Shown: positions 33,747 through 43,766, counted from the first letter of the stretch. The stretch is 64,000 nucleotides of DNA from Pelosinus fermentans DSM 17108 (GCF_000271485.2 NZ_AKVN02000001.1:3745501-3809500), one strand, 5' to 3'. Made by a program: numbers and translations. The notes: generated by a model from the letters alone, not told the origin.

Positions 33747-35912
33747 CTATACTTTAAACTGCATCACCAGATTTTCTAGTTTGTATGACATCTCCTGCAA
33801 TTTTTCTGTAGAAGATGTAATATCTTGAGCAGAAGCTGCCTGCTGCTCACATACTGCGGCAATTTCCTGAGCACCACTAGTATTATGAGCAGCCAAGTTA
33901 CTAATATTAGCAACAGCCTGCATTGCCTCCCGACATAGATCAACCTGATTCTCTGTTTCTATAATAATGGTATTCGCCTGTTTTTGTACATGCTCAATCC
34001 CTGCAACAATTTTTTCAAATGCATCACCGCTTGTTTTTGCAATTTCAACTCCCTGCTCTACATTGGTAAAACTTTGCTGCATCGCCGTAAAAGCACCACT
34101 ACTTTCTAACTGAATTCGATTAATAATTGCTGAAATATTTTTGGTGGCTTTTGCAGACTGCTCGGCTAACTTACGTACCTCGTCTGCCACTACTGCAAAG
34201 CCTCGACCTGCTTCTCCCGCCCGAGCAGCTTCAATCGCCGCATTCAAGGCCAGTAAGTTTGTCTGTTTTGCGATTTCGGTAATTACACCGGTAATTGTGC
34301 CAATTTCTTTCGTACTTTCTCTCAGCACCTCAACTGTTTTAGCCGTATCGGCAACAAGGCTTTTGATATTTTGCATCTTCACTACGGTCTCATTGATGAC
34401 CTGCTGCCCTTGAGCAGACACTGTTGAGCATTCATTAGCAGAAGCTGCCGTCTGCTGAATACTTTCTGAGACATTCACACTAATATTCACTAATTTTTGC
34501 AGCAGTTCTTCGGTGGTTTTCGTATCTTTGCCCTGATGCCCAATTTTTTCAGCAATATCCGCAACGGACTGTGACACCTGGACGCTTCCCACACGAGATT
34601 GCTCCGTGGTAGCGGCAACTGTATTGGTAGACTCTAATACAAGTGTAGAAGATTGTTTTACAGATTGCACAATATTTCGCAAACTGAGAGTCATACTATT
34701 AAAAGCCATTGCAACGTGCCCTAATTCATCATGTCTATAATGCCCCATAGTATGGGTTAAATCACCTTGGGCTACCATATCAGCCCCTTCCGCTAATTCT
34801 TGCAAGGGAGCAAGGGATTTGCGAATCACAAACAAACCGCTCATAAGTAAAATGATAATCATAAGAAAGATAATTTTGGTACTATTTTCTACCATAGTAA
34901 AGGCCGACTGCAATGCCTCTTTCTTAGGATAGGTAGAAACAGCAATCCAATCCGTATTCGCAATGGGGCGATAAGAAATAAAATATTCTTGATTCCGAAA
35001 TATTCCCATGGTATTACCGGATTCTTTCTCCACAGCTTCTTTATAATATTCTTCATCTAATTGTTTAGATTCGGTAACTGCTGATGAATCACTTTGATAA
35101 AATATTGGTACTCGATTTTTATTCAGAATGGTAATGGAATAGCCTGGATTTTGTGATAATATCTGCTCCACCAGATTATTTACATTCTGCATAGATAAAT
35201 TAGCTCCCAGTATCCCCTGCACTTTATTATCTGCACCTACAATAGGAACTGACGCAATGATCGTCATTTCATTGGTTACCTTGCTATGTACTGGATCTGA
35301 AAAATTTACAGTTCCTTGCAATGCCTTCTGAAAATAATCCCGATCAACAATATTTACTAATGCTTTATTATCTGTACGAAGAATTTGATTTCCATCTGTA
35401 CCAGCCACAAAAAGAGCCTCATTACCACCATAATAAGGCTTAACTTGTGTAAGATAATTTTCCAATCCGTCTTTTTGCATTCCGCGAATGCTGCTCGTGG
35501 AACTGGTTATCATCAAAAAATTCTTTTTGGATTGAATATTCGCACCAATATCACTGGCAATCCGGTCAACAACTTTATTATTTTTATCAATAGCAGCCTG
35601 AGTTAGACTTTCCATTGTCTGATTCGTAAAGTACCAGCCAATGATACTCAAAGGCATAATGCAGATAAGAGCCATGGTAATGGTTGCCTGGGTTGCAAGA
35701 GATGACCAAGATATTTTGAAGGTAAGATTACGTAAAAAATCCAGCTTGAAAAACCTTAAAAAATGTATCCTATAATTACTCTTTCCGGAAAATTTAGGTA
35801 AATTATTTCTGTATTGCTTCAATTCTCTTAAGCATATCATCGGATTACTTTTGAATTTAGGCATAAACCTAACTTTTATATTCTTTATAAAACTTATCAG
35901 TTTTTTTAGCAT
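33747..35912 (-). CDS. Methyl-accepting chemotaxis protein with dCache sensor
   Basis: The ATG at 35912 follows a GGGGGAAAG site. The 721-residue protein has an unusually long basic cytoplasmic N-terminus (about 70 residues), a transmembrane helix (about 75-98), an extracytoplasmic double-Cache domain (about 100-345), a second helix ([17 protein letters not shown]), a HAMP domain and the signalling hairpin with [21 protein letters not shown] at its tip. dCache receptors bind small ligands such as amino acids or carboxylates. No C-terminal CheR-tethering pentapeptide is seen. The cell is therefore motile or uses chemosensory signalling, although no che operon is in the window. Confidence 0.92.
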   Translation of the reverse strand: MLKKLISFIKNIKVRFMPKFKSNPMICLRELKQYRNNLPKFSGKSNYRIHFLRFFKLDFLRNLTFKISWSSLATQATITMALICIMPLSIIGWYFTNQTMESLTQAAIDKNNKVVDRIASDIGANIQSKKNFLMITSSTSSIRGMQKDGLENYLTQVKPYYGGNEALFVAGTDGNQILRTDNKALVNIVDRDYFQKALQGTVNFSDPVHSKVTNEMTIIASVPIVGADNKVQGILGANLSMQNVNNLVEQILSQNPGYSITILNKNRVPIFYQSDSSAVTESKQLDEEYYKEAVEKESGNTMGIFRNQEYFISYRPIANTDWIAVSTYPKKEALQSAFTMVENSTKIIFLMIIILLMSGLFVIRKSLAPLQELAEGADMVAQGDLTHTMGHYRHDELGHVAMAFNSMTLSLRNIVQSVKQSSTLVLESTNTVAATTEQSRVGSVQVSQSVADIAEKIGHQGKDTKTTEELLQKLVNISVNVSESIQQTAASANECSTVSAQGQQVINETVVKMQNIKSLVADTAKTVEVLRESTKEIGTITGVITEIAKQTNLLALNAAIEAARAGEAGRGFAVVADEVRKLAEQSAKATKNISAIINRIQLESSGAFTAMQQSFTNVEQGVEIAKTSGDAFEKIVAGIEHVQKQANTIIIETENQVDLCREAMQAVANISNLAAHNTSGAQEIAAVCEQQAASAQDITSSTEKLQEMSYKLENLVMQFKV

Positions 35913-35984
35913 GCTTCTTTCCCCCAAGCATTATTACTATGCATGTAATAAATGTTATGCTCATACAATAACTTCTTATCAATT

Positions 35985-36025
35985 AAACAGAAAAGGTCAT
36001 GATATGTACATGACCTTTTCTGTTT
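35985..36025 (-). terminator. pstS terminator
   Basis: A 17-bp perfect stem (AAACAGAAAAGGTCATG and its complement) with a 7-nt loop between pstS and the chemoreceptor gene; it separates the two transcription units. Confidence 0.82.
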
Positions 36026-36045
36026 ATTCATATTTATCCGCTAGA

Positions 36046-36909
36046 TTATTTTTTTAATTTTGTAACAGGTACAAATCCATTTTTCTCAGCATATGTTTCT
36101 TGGAACTCTTTGCTAGTCACATAATCAATAAAGGCTTTTACTGCACCAGTAGGTTCCCCTTTTGTAAACATACGACCAAAGGTATATACTGGGTAGCTGC
36201 CGTTAACAACGTTCTCAATGGAATATTTCGCACCATTATAAGACAAGCCTTTTACACTTTGATCCACATAAGCAGCATCTACATAACCAATGGAACCAGG
36301 AGTGCTTGCAATCGCAGATCTTACAGCACCATTTGAATCTTGAATAACAGCATTATCAGTGAAATCAGCATTTTTAAGTACTACTTGGGCAATCGTTGCA
36401 CGGGAGCCAGATGACTTTGCACGATGAACTAACGTAATTTTTTGATCTTTACCGCCTACATCTTTCCAGTTGGTAATTTTACCAGTCATAATGTCCACAT
36501 ATTGTTGTTGAGATAAATTGTCTACGGTTACGTCACTATTCACAATGAATACAAATGGAATTCCAACCAGTTGATGCTCAACAAGCCCTTTATCTTTCAA
36601 GCTGTCTTGTAAGGCAACATCAGAATTACCAATATTAACTGATCCTGCAGCAACTTGATTCTGTCCGGTAAAAGAGCCGCCGCCTGCGATATTCACCGTT
36701 ACTTTGTCATATTTCTTTTGGAATTCTTCCTGTCCAGGTTTTAATAAAGGAAGCAACGCTGTCGAACCAGATGCAGTTACTGTTCCTTGTACATCCGCAG
36801 CCGCCTTAGGAGCTGCTTCTTTTGTACCGCCACAGCCAGCCAGCAAACTAACACCCAGCATTAAAGACATCGCCGCTACAAGTATTTTAGACTTTTTTAC
36901 TAATTTCAT
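36046..36909 (-). CDS. pstS: Phosphate-binding lipoprotein, PstS family
   Basis: A 287-residue exported protein. It has the lipobox LLAGC (Cys about 26), then VTASGSTALLPLL (phosphate loop, Ser/Thr), AGGGSFTGQNQVAAGSVNIGNSDV in the next loop, and HRAKSSGSRATIAQ (Arg/Ser ligands). It delivers phosphate to the Pst ABC transporter. pstC, pstA and pstB are not adjacent, so it is an orphan or second PstS. A three-repeat Pho-box-like element lies 63-90 bp upstream. GGGGGTC precedes the ATG by about nine bases. Confidence 0.9.
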   Translation of the reverse strand: MKLVKKSKILVAAMSLMLGVSLLAGCGGTKEAAPKAAADVQGTVTASGSTALLPLLKPGQEEFQKKYDKVTVNIAGGGSFTGQNQVAAGSVNIGNSDVALQDSLKDKGLVEHQLVGIPFVFIVNSDVTVDNLSQQQYVDIMTGKITNWKDVGGKDQKITLVHRAKSSGSRATIAQVVLKNADFTDNAVIQDSNGAVRSAIASTPGSIGYVDAAYVDQSVKGLSYNGAKYSIENVVNGSYPVYTFGRMFTKGEPTGAVKAFIDYVTSKEFQETYAEKNGFVPVTKLKK

Positions 36910-36971
36910 TATTTAATGACCCCCTGTAAAATTTACTATAGTTAAATTGTAAGGCAATATGAATGGAAATG

Positions 36972-36999
36972 TGTTAAGACATTGTTACGTTTATGTTAA
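36972..36999 (-). promoter_or_regulatory. Pho box upstream of pstS
   Basis: Read on the minus strand: TTAACA, GTAACA and TTAACA at an exact 11-bp pitch (plus-strand starts 36972, 36983, 36994). This is the Bacillus-type PhoP direct-repeat layout (TTAACA with 5-bp spacers). Confidence 0.78.
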
Positions 37000-37012
37000 A
37001 TCGCTTATGTAC

Positions 37013-38818
37013 TTAATCAATGCAGTAGCAACTCCGCCAAACTAATTTACACTTTTTTTTCACTGCACCAGCGGCTTCACCTAAATCAGCCGGCGTTTTG
37101 AATTTACATCCACAGCTTGTCACAACTGCGATGGATAAGGAAACAATAGGGTATTTTTCTTCTATCCCATGGCGGTTCTTAGCAACGATATATTCTATCT
37201 TTTGGTCCTTCTCGGTATAAAAGCCTCTAATCCGAACATCAAAGTAATCAATAATTGTCTGGCATAATGGCGCAACATTAACGCCATGTACAATGGCAAT
37301 GAAGTCATCACCACCAATATGCCCTACAAAGAATTCTGCAATAGCAGCACTTTTTAATTGCAATTGAATTAGCTGGGCTGTCATACATAAGATTTTATCA
37401 CCGTTATCAAAACCATACGTATCATTGTATGCCTTAAAATTATCCAAATCAAAGTATAATACGGAATAAGGTTCTTTTGATTCAATAATCTGCTGCAGTT
37501 TTTCTTCGATCAAAACATTCCCGGGCAAACCACTTAAGGGATTGCTATGTTTAGCCCGATTGATTTCTAACTGCGTCGTTTTCTCCAATAGCTGCCGCAC
37601 TGTAGTGATGCCATAATATTTTCCATATTGAGTCACCACGATATAGTCATACAGACTATCTTCATATCTGGCAACTGCCAATTTTGATACCTGCTCTAAA
37701 GGCATATCATAGTCCACAATTAATGCCTGATTATCCATCAGAGAGCCTACGGATCGCTTCATATAGACAGCGACTCCATATTGAGTTGCCAAATGCACTA
37801 GAAATTTATTCTTCATTAACAATCCTACTGGCACCTCTCCTTGAAGCAAGGTAATGCCCATAAGGTGAGGATTTTCATTAAAATATTCCAGGGCCTGACT
37901 ACCAGTAATTCCTTCTGGAAAGCCTGGATCACGCCTGCTAATCTCTCCAATAGGCATAGTCAAAGGAGAGTGAAAAGCCTCTTGTTTCTTCTGCTTGTTT
38001 TTTAAAATGATATTTTCTTTCACCAAAGAATGAATCGTTAAGAACTCCGCAGCCGGTCTTTGCAGCAAATACCCTTGACCATAGGGTATACCAATCTGAA
38101 TTAAAGTATTCAATTCATCAATGGTTTCAATACCTTCTGCAATAATTTTCATATTCATTACAACGGAAAATTCATAAAACGCCTTTATTAATGCCTGTTT
38201 TAAAGTATCTTTATCAATATCCCGCACCAAATCCATATCAATTTTTATAAACTGCGGTCTTGTCTCTGCTAGAAGCCGTAAGCCTGAATACCCTGCTCCA
38301 GTATCATCAATCGCAATTTTATACCCTTGGCTGGTATAATGATCTAGAACCTTGCGAAAGTTTTTGTAGTCAGCGATAGAATTTTTTTCTGTAATTTCAA
38401 AAATAATATTACTCAGGTCAAAATCCTGAGCTGCTACCATTTCCAGCGTGGCCCCTTTTTGAAAACGCTCATCGTTTATAATATTAGGATCAACATTAAT
38501 AAATAGCATCATATCTCTGGGTAATTCTTTAACCCTGGCCAACGCTTTACTTCTGCAAAGAAACTCTAACTCCCACAATTTATTAAACTTCTCTGCAGCT
38601 GCAAATAAATCATCTGGCCGCTCTAAAGCTGAACCTTGTGGTCCACGACTCAAAGCCTCGTAACCAATAACATTCCCATCCAGCAGAGAAACAATTGGCT
38701 GAAAAACAGCCTTAATGTCTTTGTTATTTAGAATTTTTTCCAATTCACTGCAGCCACTCTCTCCCCATTGTGTGTATTGGTGTTCTTGAACTAGCTGATT
38801 ATATAGCACAGCTGGCAT
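37013..38818 (-). CDS. EAL-CBS-GGDEF c-di-GMP turnover protein
   Basis: A 601-residue soluble protein with three parts. An EAL phosphodiesterase domain (about 25-270) has GYEALSRGP (Glu54), FINVDPN, EITEKN, AIDDTGAGYSG, IKIDMDLVRDI, AEGIET and QGYLLQRP, so its catalytic set looks complete. A central pair of CBS-like motifs (about 300-420) may bind a nucleotide. A C-terminal GGDEF domain has YFDLDNFKAYND and IGGDDF (about 502-506, Asp in place of the last Glu). Order and make-up suggest the GGDEF part may regulate the EAL part. GGAGG lies nine bases before the ATG. A Pho-box-like triple repeat is 74-101 bp upstream, placing it with pstS and phoH. Confidence 0.88.
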   Translation of the reverse strand: MPAVLYNQLVQEHQYTQWGESGCSELEKILNNKDIKAVFQPIVSLLDGNVIGYEALSRGPQGSALERPDDLFAAAEKFNKLWELEFLCRSKALARVKELPRDMMLFINVDPNIINDERFQKGATLEMVAAQDFDLSNIIFEITEKNSIADYKNFRKVLDHYTSQGYKIAIDDTGAGYSGLRLLAETRPQFIKIDMDLVRDIDKDTLKQALIKAFYEFSVVMNMKIIAEGIETIDELNTLIQIGIPYGQGYLLQRPAAEFLTIHSLVKENIILKNKQKKQEAFHSPLTMPIGEISRRDPGFPEGITGSQALEYFNENPHLMGITLLQGEVPVGLLMKNKFLVHLATQYGVAVYMKRSVGSLMDNQALIVDYDMPLEQVSKLAVARYEDSLYDYIVVTQYGKYYGITTVRQLLEKTTQLEINRAKHSNPLSGLPGNVLIEEKLQQIIESKEPYSVLYFDLDNFKAYNDTYGFDNGDKILCMTAQLIQLQLKSAAIAEFFVGHIGGDDFIAIVHGVNVAPLCQTIIDYFDVRIRGFYTEKDQKIEYIVAKNRHGIEEKYPIVSLSIAVVTSCGCKFKTPADLGEAAGAVKKKCKLVWRSCYCID

Positions 38819-38891
38819 AACAGTGTTCCTCCATATTCAAATGATCTTATTTCCACCTTATTTATATAGTAAAGAACTGGAGCTTTATTTA

Positions 38892-38919
38892 TGTTATGCA
38901 ATGGTTATTTTTATGTTAA
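38892..38919 (-). promoter_or_regulatory. Pho box upstream of the EAL-CBS-GGDEF gene
   Basis: Plus-strand hexamers TGTTAT, GGTTAT and TGTTAA begin at 38892, 38903 and 38914, an exact 11-bp pitch, in the same orientation and nearly the same distance from the start as at pstS. The middle repeat is the weakest. The divergent kinase gene at 39007 could share it. Confidence 0.65.
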
Positions 38920-39006
38920 ACTTGGGCCTTTCTTATTTTTTTTTCATAGTCAATCTATCTCTTTTATTGTATGATTTTTCTAGAATACATTTGTCAGGAG
39001 GCAACT

Positions 39007-40782
39007 ATGTTTAAATGGGGTATAAAACTACGATTGACCATTAGCTACCTCTTATTAATCTTATTTACCATGCCAGCATTAAGCGGCTATCTTCTTTGGT
39101 ATTTCTATCAGCATAATCTAGAAATTTTAACCTCCAGCTTATTAACCCATGCTCATGTTACCGAACATTTTTTAGAAAACTATATGGCAGGTCCCAATGA
39201 AAAATTCCAGATTGACCAACGCATCAAAGAATTGGCTACAAAAACAGATTTGCGTGTTACTGTCATTAATCATACTGGCGATGTACTTGCTGATTCTTGG
39301 GAAAATCCAGCTACTATGGAAAATCATCTGGAACGGCCAGAAATAGCTTCTTCACTCACTGGACAGGAAGGATCATCCATTCGTTATAGCAGCACCTTAG
39401 GGCAAAACATGTTATACGTTGCCATTCCCATACGAAATGGCAACGAGATTGTAGGTGCCGTCCGCATCTCCAGTACTCTGGCAGCCATTGACGCTGGATT
39501 TAATCAGATTAAGTCCACACTTCTTATCGCCATCTTATTAACTTCTTTATTAGCCATTCTGCTCAGTATTTGGTTAGCCAGAAAATATACTGCACCTTTG
39601 GAAGAAATCACCGCTGCTGCCTGTGATATTGCAAATGGCAATTTAGATCGCCGCCTCCATGTACGAACCGGCGATGAGTTAGAACTGCTGGCTCACACTC
39701 TTAATAATCTAACCTCAAATTTAGATGATAAAATCAACGAAACCATTGCTGAAACAAAAAAACTGGATCTCATCTTACAACATATGGACAATGCTGTTAT
39801 TCTCCTTGACCGCTATGGAAAAATAACCACAGCCAATAAAATGGCCAGAGATATTTTTGACATTAAAGATGCTATGCTCAATCAGCATAATATGCAGGTT
39901 CTTGGTTACAGCCAACTTGACCGCGGGGTACAGCAAACTGCTAAACAAGGAAAAAGTATGCTGATCTATCTCAAAACCAATATTCATAGCAGCATAAGGG
40001 TCTTTCAAATATTTATTGCCCCCATTACTACTACAGAAAATGAAATTACTAGTATATTAAGTGTGTTCCACGATATTACCGCTCTGCAGGATATGCATGA
40101 CCGTCAATCTGATTTTGTTGCTAATGCTTCTCATGAGCTGGCAACACCACTTACAACGATCAAAGGATTTGCAGAAACATTATTAGATGGCGCCTTAGAA
40201 GATAGCAAGCTGAGCTTTAAATTTCTTACAATTATCCATACAGAAGCGGAAAGAATGCAGCGCTTGGTGAACGAACTCTTACAATTGGCAAAACTGAACT
40301 CTCATGAATACCGGCAGCAAGTCAAGCTAAAAGCGACCCATGTAACGCCTCTTCTCTACACAGTAAAAGATGATCTTAGAACCAATGCAGAAGAGAAAAA
40401 AATCACTGTAGATATTCAGGCGGATGCTGATCCTATTGTTATGGCCAACCCTGACTGGCTAAAGCAGATCTTAATTAATCTTTTGGATAACAGCATCAAA
40501 TATACACCACCTCTAGGCAAAGTACTGCTAACGTGTCTTCAGGAAGACCATGAAGCGATACTTATCGTTGAAGATACGGGTATCGGTATTCCAGCTACTG
40601 ATGTACCGTTAATCTTTGATCGCTTTTATCGCGTTGACCGGGCACGATCTCGTAATGCAGGCGGCACAGGCCTAGGACTGGCGATAGTAAAATTTATTGT
40701 TGAAATGCATGGCGGTAAGATTGAAGTAAAAAGTTCCGTCAACATCGGCACAACCTTTACCATTCGCCTACCACTAGCCTAA
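39007..40782 (+). CDS. PhoR-like sensor histidine kinase
   Basis: The ATG at 39007 has AGGAGG seven bases upstream; an in-frame ATG at 38971 does not. The 591-residue protein has a transmembrane helix at about 10-32, an extracytoplasmic sensor of about 135 residues, a second helix (about 170-192), HAMP, a PAS domain (about 255-360), then HisKA with FVANASHELATPLTTIKGF and a HATPase domain (NLLDNSIKYTPP, DTGIGIP, GGTGLGLAIVKF). The PAS plus the VANASHEL box are typical of PhoR. No response regulator gene is adjacent. Position amid Pho-box genes supports phosphate sensing, but a PhoR function is inferred. Confidence 0.82.
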   Translation: MFKWGIKLRLTISYLLLILFTMPALSGYLLWYFYQHNLEILTSSLLTHAHVTEHFLENYMAGPNEKFQIDQRIKELATKTDLRVTVINHTGDVLADSWENPATMENHLERPEIASSLTGQEGSSIRYSSTLGQNMLYVAIPIRNGNEIVGAVRISSTLAAIDAGFNQIKSTLLIAILLTSLLAILLSIWLARKYTAPLEEITAAACDIANGNLDRRLHVRTGDELELLAHTLNNLTSNLDDKINETIAETKKLDLILQHMDNAVILLDRYGKITTANKMARDIFDIKDAMLNQHNMQVLGYSQLDRGVQQTAKQGKSMLIYLKTNIHSSIRVFQIFIAPITTTENEITSILSVFHDITALQDMHDRQSDFVANASHELATPLTTIKGFAETLLDGALEDSKLSFKFLTIIHTEAERMQRLVNELLQLAKLNSHEYRQQVKLKATHVTPLLYTVKDDLRTNAEEKKITVDIQADADPIVMANPDWLKQILINLLDNSIKYTPPLGKVLLTCLQEDHEAILIVEDTGIGIPATDVPLIFDRFYRVDRARSRNAGGTGLGLAIVKFIVEMHGGKIEVKSSVNIGTTFTIRLPLA

Positions 40783-40823
40783 GACAATTACACCTACTTT
40801 TGATCAAATGGGAATAAAATAGC

Positions 40824-40904
40824 GAAACGCGAAGACGCGAAGAAATACAAAGAGCACGAAGAACATCATGTTTATTCTTCGTGTTCTTTGTATCTTCGCG
40901 TTTC
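40824..40904. repeat. Intergenic hairpin repeat, GCGAAG dialect
   Basis: Arm 1 (GAAACGCGAAG, CGCGAAG, ACAAAGAGCACGAAGAA) pairs with arm 2 (TTCTTCGTG, TTCTTTGTA, TCTTCGCGTTTC) with a small internal loop. It is placed between the tandem kinase and phoH genes. Confidence 0.85.
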
Positions 40905-40951
40905 AAATATTTTTTTTACAAACAGATTAGCAATTTCTGCTTAGCAAAAAT

Positions 40952-40979
40952 TTAATCTATTCTTAATATATTCCTAACG
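40952..40979 (+). promoter_or_regulatory. Pho box upstream of the PhoH gene
   Basis: Plus-strand hexamers TTAATC, TTAATA and CTAACG begin at 40952, 40963 and 40974, again at 11-bp pitch, 65 bp before the gene start and pointing towards it. It is less perfect than the pstS box. Confidence 0.6.
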
Positions 40980-41043
40980 TAGTGTTATTTTGTAAACTTT
41001 ATAATGAGAGAGAGAATACTTTTCTCAATAAAGGGGGATTACG

Positions 41044-42429
41044 TTGAAGAAATATTATGTCTTAGACACTAATGTTCTATTACACTCTCCAAATGCCCTG
41101 TACGCTTTTAATGAGCATACGATTGTAATTCCTGAAGTCGTGATTGAAGAACTGGATAAGTTTAAAAAGGAATCAACAGAACGTGGCACCAACAGTCGCA
41201 GTGTCAGTCGCATTATCGATAGTCTGCGCACACAAGGCAATTTACTAAAAGGAGTCCCCATCAATAACAGTGGTGGAATTCTCATCTTAGAATCCAATCA
41301 TACTGCCACTGCCATGCCGCTTCACTGGGAAGGCGATAAAGCCGATAATCGTATTTTGCAAGTTTGCAAAGGACTGGCAGAAAGCGGTCACCAAACTATT
41401 TTAGTGAGCCGCGATACGAATATGCGTGTTAAATCTTCCATTTTAAACATTCAAGCCGAAGACTTTCGCAATGATAAAGTTTCAAATATAGACCAGCAAT
41501 ACACGGGACGTATAGTTGCCTATACCTCTAGTGAAGTAATCAATCGCTTCCACGAAAGTACAAATCATTCTATTGACCCTGATTCTCTTTATGTTTTTGA
41601 CGATCTGGCAGGTATCTTAATTCCTGCAGCCCTGGTTACTAATCAATTCCTGCTAATACGGTCAACGGACAATGATCGTCATACCGCATTAGGCCGTTTT
41701 GATGGAAAGAAAGTCATTCACTTGCAATATCAAAATCGCAATCCCTTTGGAGTCACCCCTCGAAATGTCGGCCAGATTTTCATGCAAGAATGCCTTATGA
41801 TGAGTGCTGAAGAAGCACCTTTAGTCATATTAAAAGGTATGTCTGGAACTGCTAAAACCTTTTATGCCTTAGCAGTCGGACTTTACAACTATATGGAGTG
41901 CCGCCCGAGGGAATATCACCACATTCTGATATGTCGCCCAAATTCAATGCTGGATGAGGGAATTGGCTTTCTCCCTGGAACAGAAGCCGAAAAAATCGAA
42001 CCCTATATGCGGGCTATAAAGGACAATTTATTTACATTAATGTCAGGTAACGCATCAATGGAAGATAAAGATGTACTGCAAACGGAAGATACGGTGAATA
42101 TGCTATTTGAAAAGCGTGTTATTCAAACAGAAGCATTGGCGTATCAAAGAGGCCGGTCACTGCAAAAATACTGGGTTATTTTTGATGAAATGCAAAATGC
42201 TACCCCACGTCAAGCAAAGGCTGTATTAACCCGCCCTGGCCTGGGTACTAAAATCATACTCATTGGTGATCCAGCCCAAATTGATAATCCACTGCTGGAC
42301 AGCCAGTCAAACGGCTTAAGCTATGCCAGCGAAAAAATGATTGGATCGGAACTATGCTTTCAGGTAACCATGCTGCCTGAAGAATGCGAGAGATCTCCTT
42401 TGGCAGCAGAAGCGGCTATGAGACTGTAA
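41044..42429 (+). CDS. PIN-PhoH (PhoH2-type) ATPase
   Basis: A 461-residue fusion starting at TTG (AAGGGGGAT upstream). Residues 1-140 form a PIN ribonuclease domain with the acidic set in YYVLDTNVLLH, EVVIEELDKF, DKADNRILQ and LVSRDTNMRV. Residues from about 230 form a PhoH RecA-like domain with Walker A GMSGTAKT (commonly GxAGTGKT) and Walker B-like WVIFDEMQNA, then IGDPAQIDNPLLD. PhoH2 proteins are reported as RNA-unwinding nucleases. phoH genes are classical members of the phosphate-starvation regulon, which fits the Pho-box-like element upstream. Confidence 0.9.
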   Translation: MKKYYVLDTNVLLHSPNALYAFNEHTIVIPEVVIEELDKFKKESTERGTNSRSVSRIIDSLRTQGNLLKGVPINNSGGILILESNHTATAMPLHWEGDKADNRILQVCKGLAESGHQTILVSRDTNMRVKSSILNIQAEDFRNDKVSNIDQQYTGRIVAYTSSEVINRFHESTNHSIDPDSLYVFDDLAGILIPAALVTNQFLLIRSTDNDRHTALGRFDGKKVIHLQYQNRNPFGVTPRNVGQIFMQECLMMSAEEAPLVILKGMSGTAKTFYALAVGLYNYMECRPREYHHILICRPNSMLDEGIGFLPGTEAEKIEPYMRAIKDNLFTLMSGNASMEDKDVLQTEDTVNMLFEKRVIQTEALAYQRGRSLQKYWVIFDEMQNATPRQAKAVLTRPGLGTKIILIGDPAQIDNPLLDSQSNGLSYASEKMIGSELCFQVTMLPEECERSPLAAEAAMRL

Positions 42430-42449
42430 TCTTTAACTGGATTATATAA

Positions 42450-42486
42450 AAATAGGCTCGTACATTTTTCGTACGAGCCTATTTTT
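42450..42486. terminator. Bidirectional terminator between phoH and splB
   Basis: A 13-bp perfect stem (AATAGGCTCGTAC/GTACGAGCCTATT) with a 7-nt loop, followed by TTTTTATTT on the plus side and a T-rich minus side, between convergent genes. Confidence 0.9.
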
Positions 42487-42490
42487 TATT

Positions 42491-43519
42491 TCATACAAAG
42501 TACTCGATGGCTGCATGAGGAAAATACGTATGTATTCCTTTATGCATATCCTCTTTCATTTCATCCATCGTTTCTTTTTGATATAGATACTTTCCATAAC
42601 CAAACTGCCCATACTTAAATTTACGTTCCTCTTCTTCCATAGGTAATTTTGTTTCCGGAAATATTGCAAGAATGTTATTTTTAGCTCTTTTAGTGAAGCG
42701 ATGAGCAATTAACTCAAAAGTTATATCATTACGATTCTTTTTCGGAAGCTGTTTATCTAATTCCTGCAGTAACTTTAAATACTCCTCTTCCCAGCCAGGA
42801 TAATAAAAAACGGGAGCAATAATAAAACCAACGGGATATCCCTTCTCTGCTACTTTAGCAGCCGCCTCTACCCTTTGGATTAAAGTCGGTGTTTTATGCT
42901 CATACTGGTCAATAATTGATGCCGCATTGATGCTAAAACGAAACCGGGTATGTCCATTATGTTTAGCTGTTAATAAAGAGTCCACCCGATCATGCTTGGT
43001 AACAAAGCGAAATCTGCCGAATGGCTGTCTGCCAAAAAATTCAATCGTGTTATATAAAAGCCCTGTCAAATATTCTGTAGGAATTGGATCTGAAGTAGCG
43101 GCCCCTTCAAACCAGGTGATTTCTGGTGCTCTCGCCCTGATGTAACGACTAGCCTGTTCCAATATTTCATTCACATTCACATACACCCTTAAATAGGGCT
43201 TCTTCCCTAAGGTAGTAGCGAGATAACAATATTCACACATACTCGAACAGCTAGTGGTCAACGGCAGCTGGTAGTGAGCCGACGGCTTGCATCCTGCAAA
43301 GTCTAAACTCTTTCGAATGCCTACCACTAAGGTGTTTTTGGCTTCTTGATAGGCCTCTTGCGGAGTATCTCCCGGTATACCTGTAATTCGATTATGAGAC
43401 CCTGTTAAGGTTATCGGTACTTTCATTTCTTGTAACTGCTCATACACCTTTTGTCCAATGGGATATTCTAGAGCTTTCGGCTCAAAAAAAGCTCTTTTAG
43501 GAATAAATTGATGACTCAT
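42491..43519 (-). CDS. splB: Spore photoproduct lyase
   Basis: The second of two tandem ATGs (43519) is taken as start, giving 342 residues, the same length as B. subtilis SplB. The radical-SAM cysteines are in CSSMCEYC (Cys91, Cys95, Cys98), followed by YLATTLGKKPYLRVYVN, GKTRFRFSINA-like HTRFRFSINAA, and ITFELIAHRFTKRAKN. It repairs the thymine dimer of UV-damaged spores by direct reversal and so marks an endospore former. At residue 141, where B. subtilis has the hydrogen-donor cysteine (FEASCTSD), this protein has alanine (FEGAATSD). A GGGGGAG site precedes the start. Confidence 0.9.
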   Translation of the reverse strand: MSHQFIPKRAFFEPKALEYPIGQKVYEQLQEMKVPITLTGSHNRITGIPGDTPQEAYQEAKNTLVVGIRKSLDFAGCKPSAHYQLPLTTSCSSMCEYCYLATTLGKKPYLRVYVNVNEILEQASRYIRARAPEITWFEGAATSDPIPTEYLTGLLYNTIEFFGRQPFGRFRFVTKHDRVDSLLTAKHNGHTRFRFSINAASIIDQYEHKTPTLIQRVEAAAKVAEKGYPVGFIIAPVFYYPGWEEEYLKLLQELDKQLPKKNRNDITFELIAHRFTKRAKNNILAIFPETKLPMEEEERKFKYGQFGYGKYLYQKETMDEMKEDMHKGIHTYFPHAAIEYFV

Positions 43520-43766
43520 CATACTCCCCCTATTCATGTATTCTTTCGCCAAAAGAACCATCTATAGCGTTATGCTCATCCTTTGCCGTCCTAAATAAAA
43601 CTTCTTGAGAGACTACTTTATGATTTATCCTTTCTTAGTGTGAGCATAATAAGACAAATTCTATGCAAATCTTAAGTAAAATAAAATAAAAGCCTCTGTT
43701 AGGTTGCTTTTTTAAGTATTTTGTTGTAAATTATTCAATAGATTGAGAAAGGTAGTTGATAAGAAT

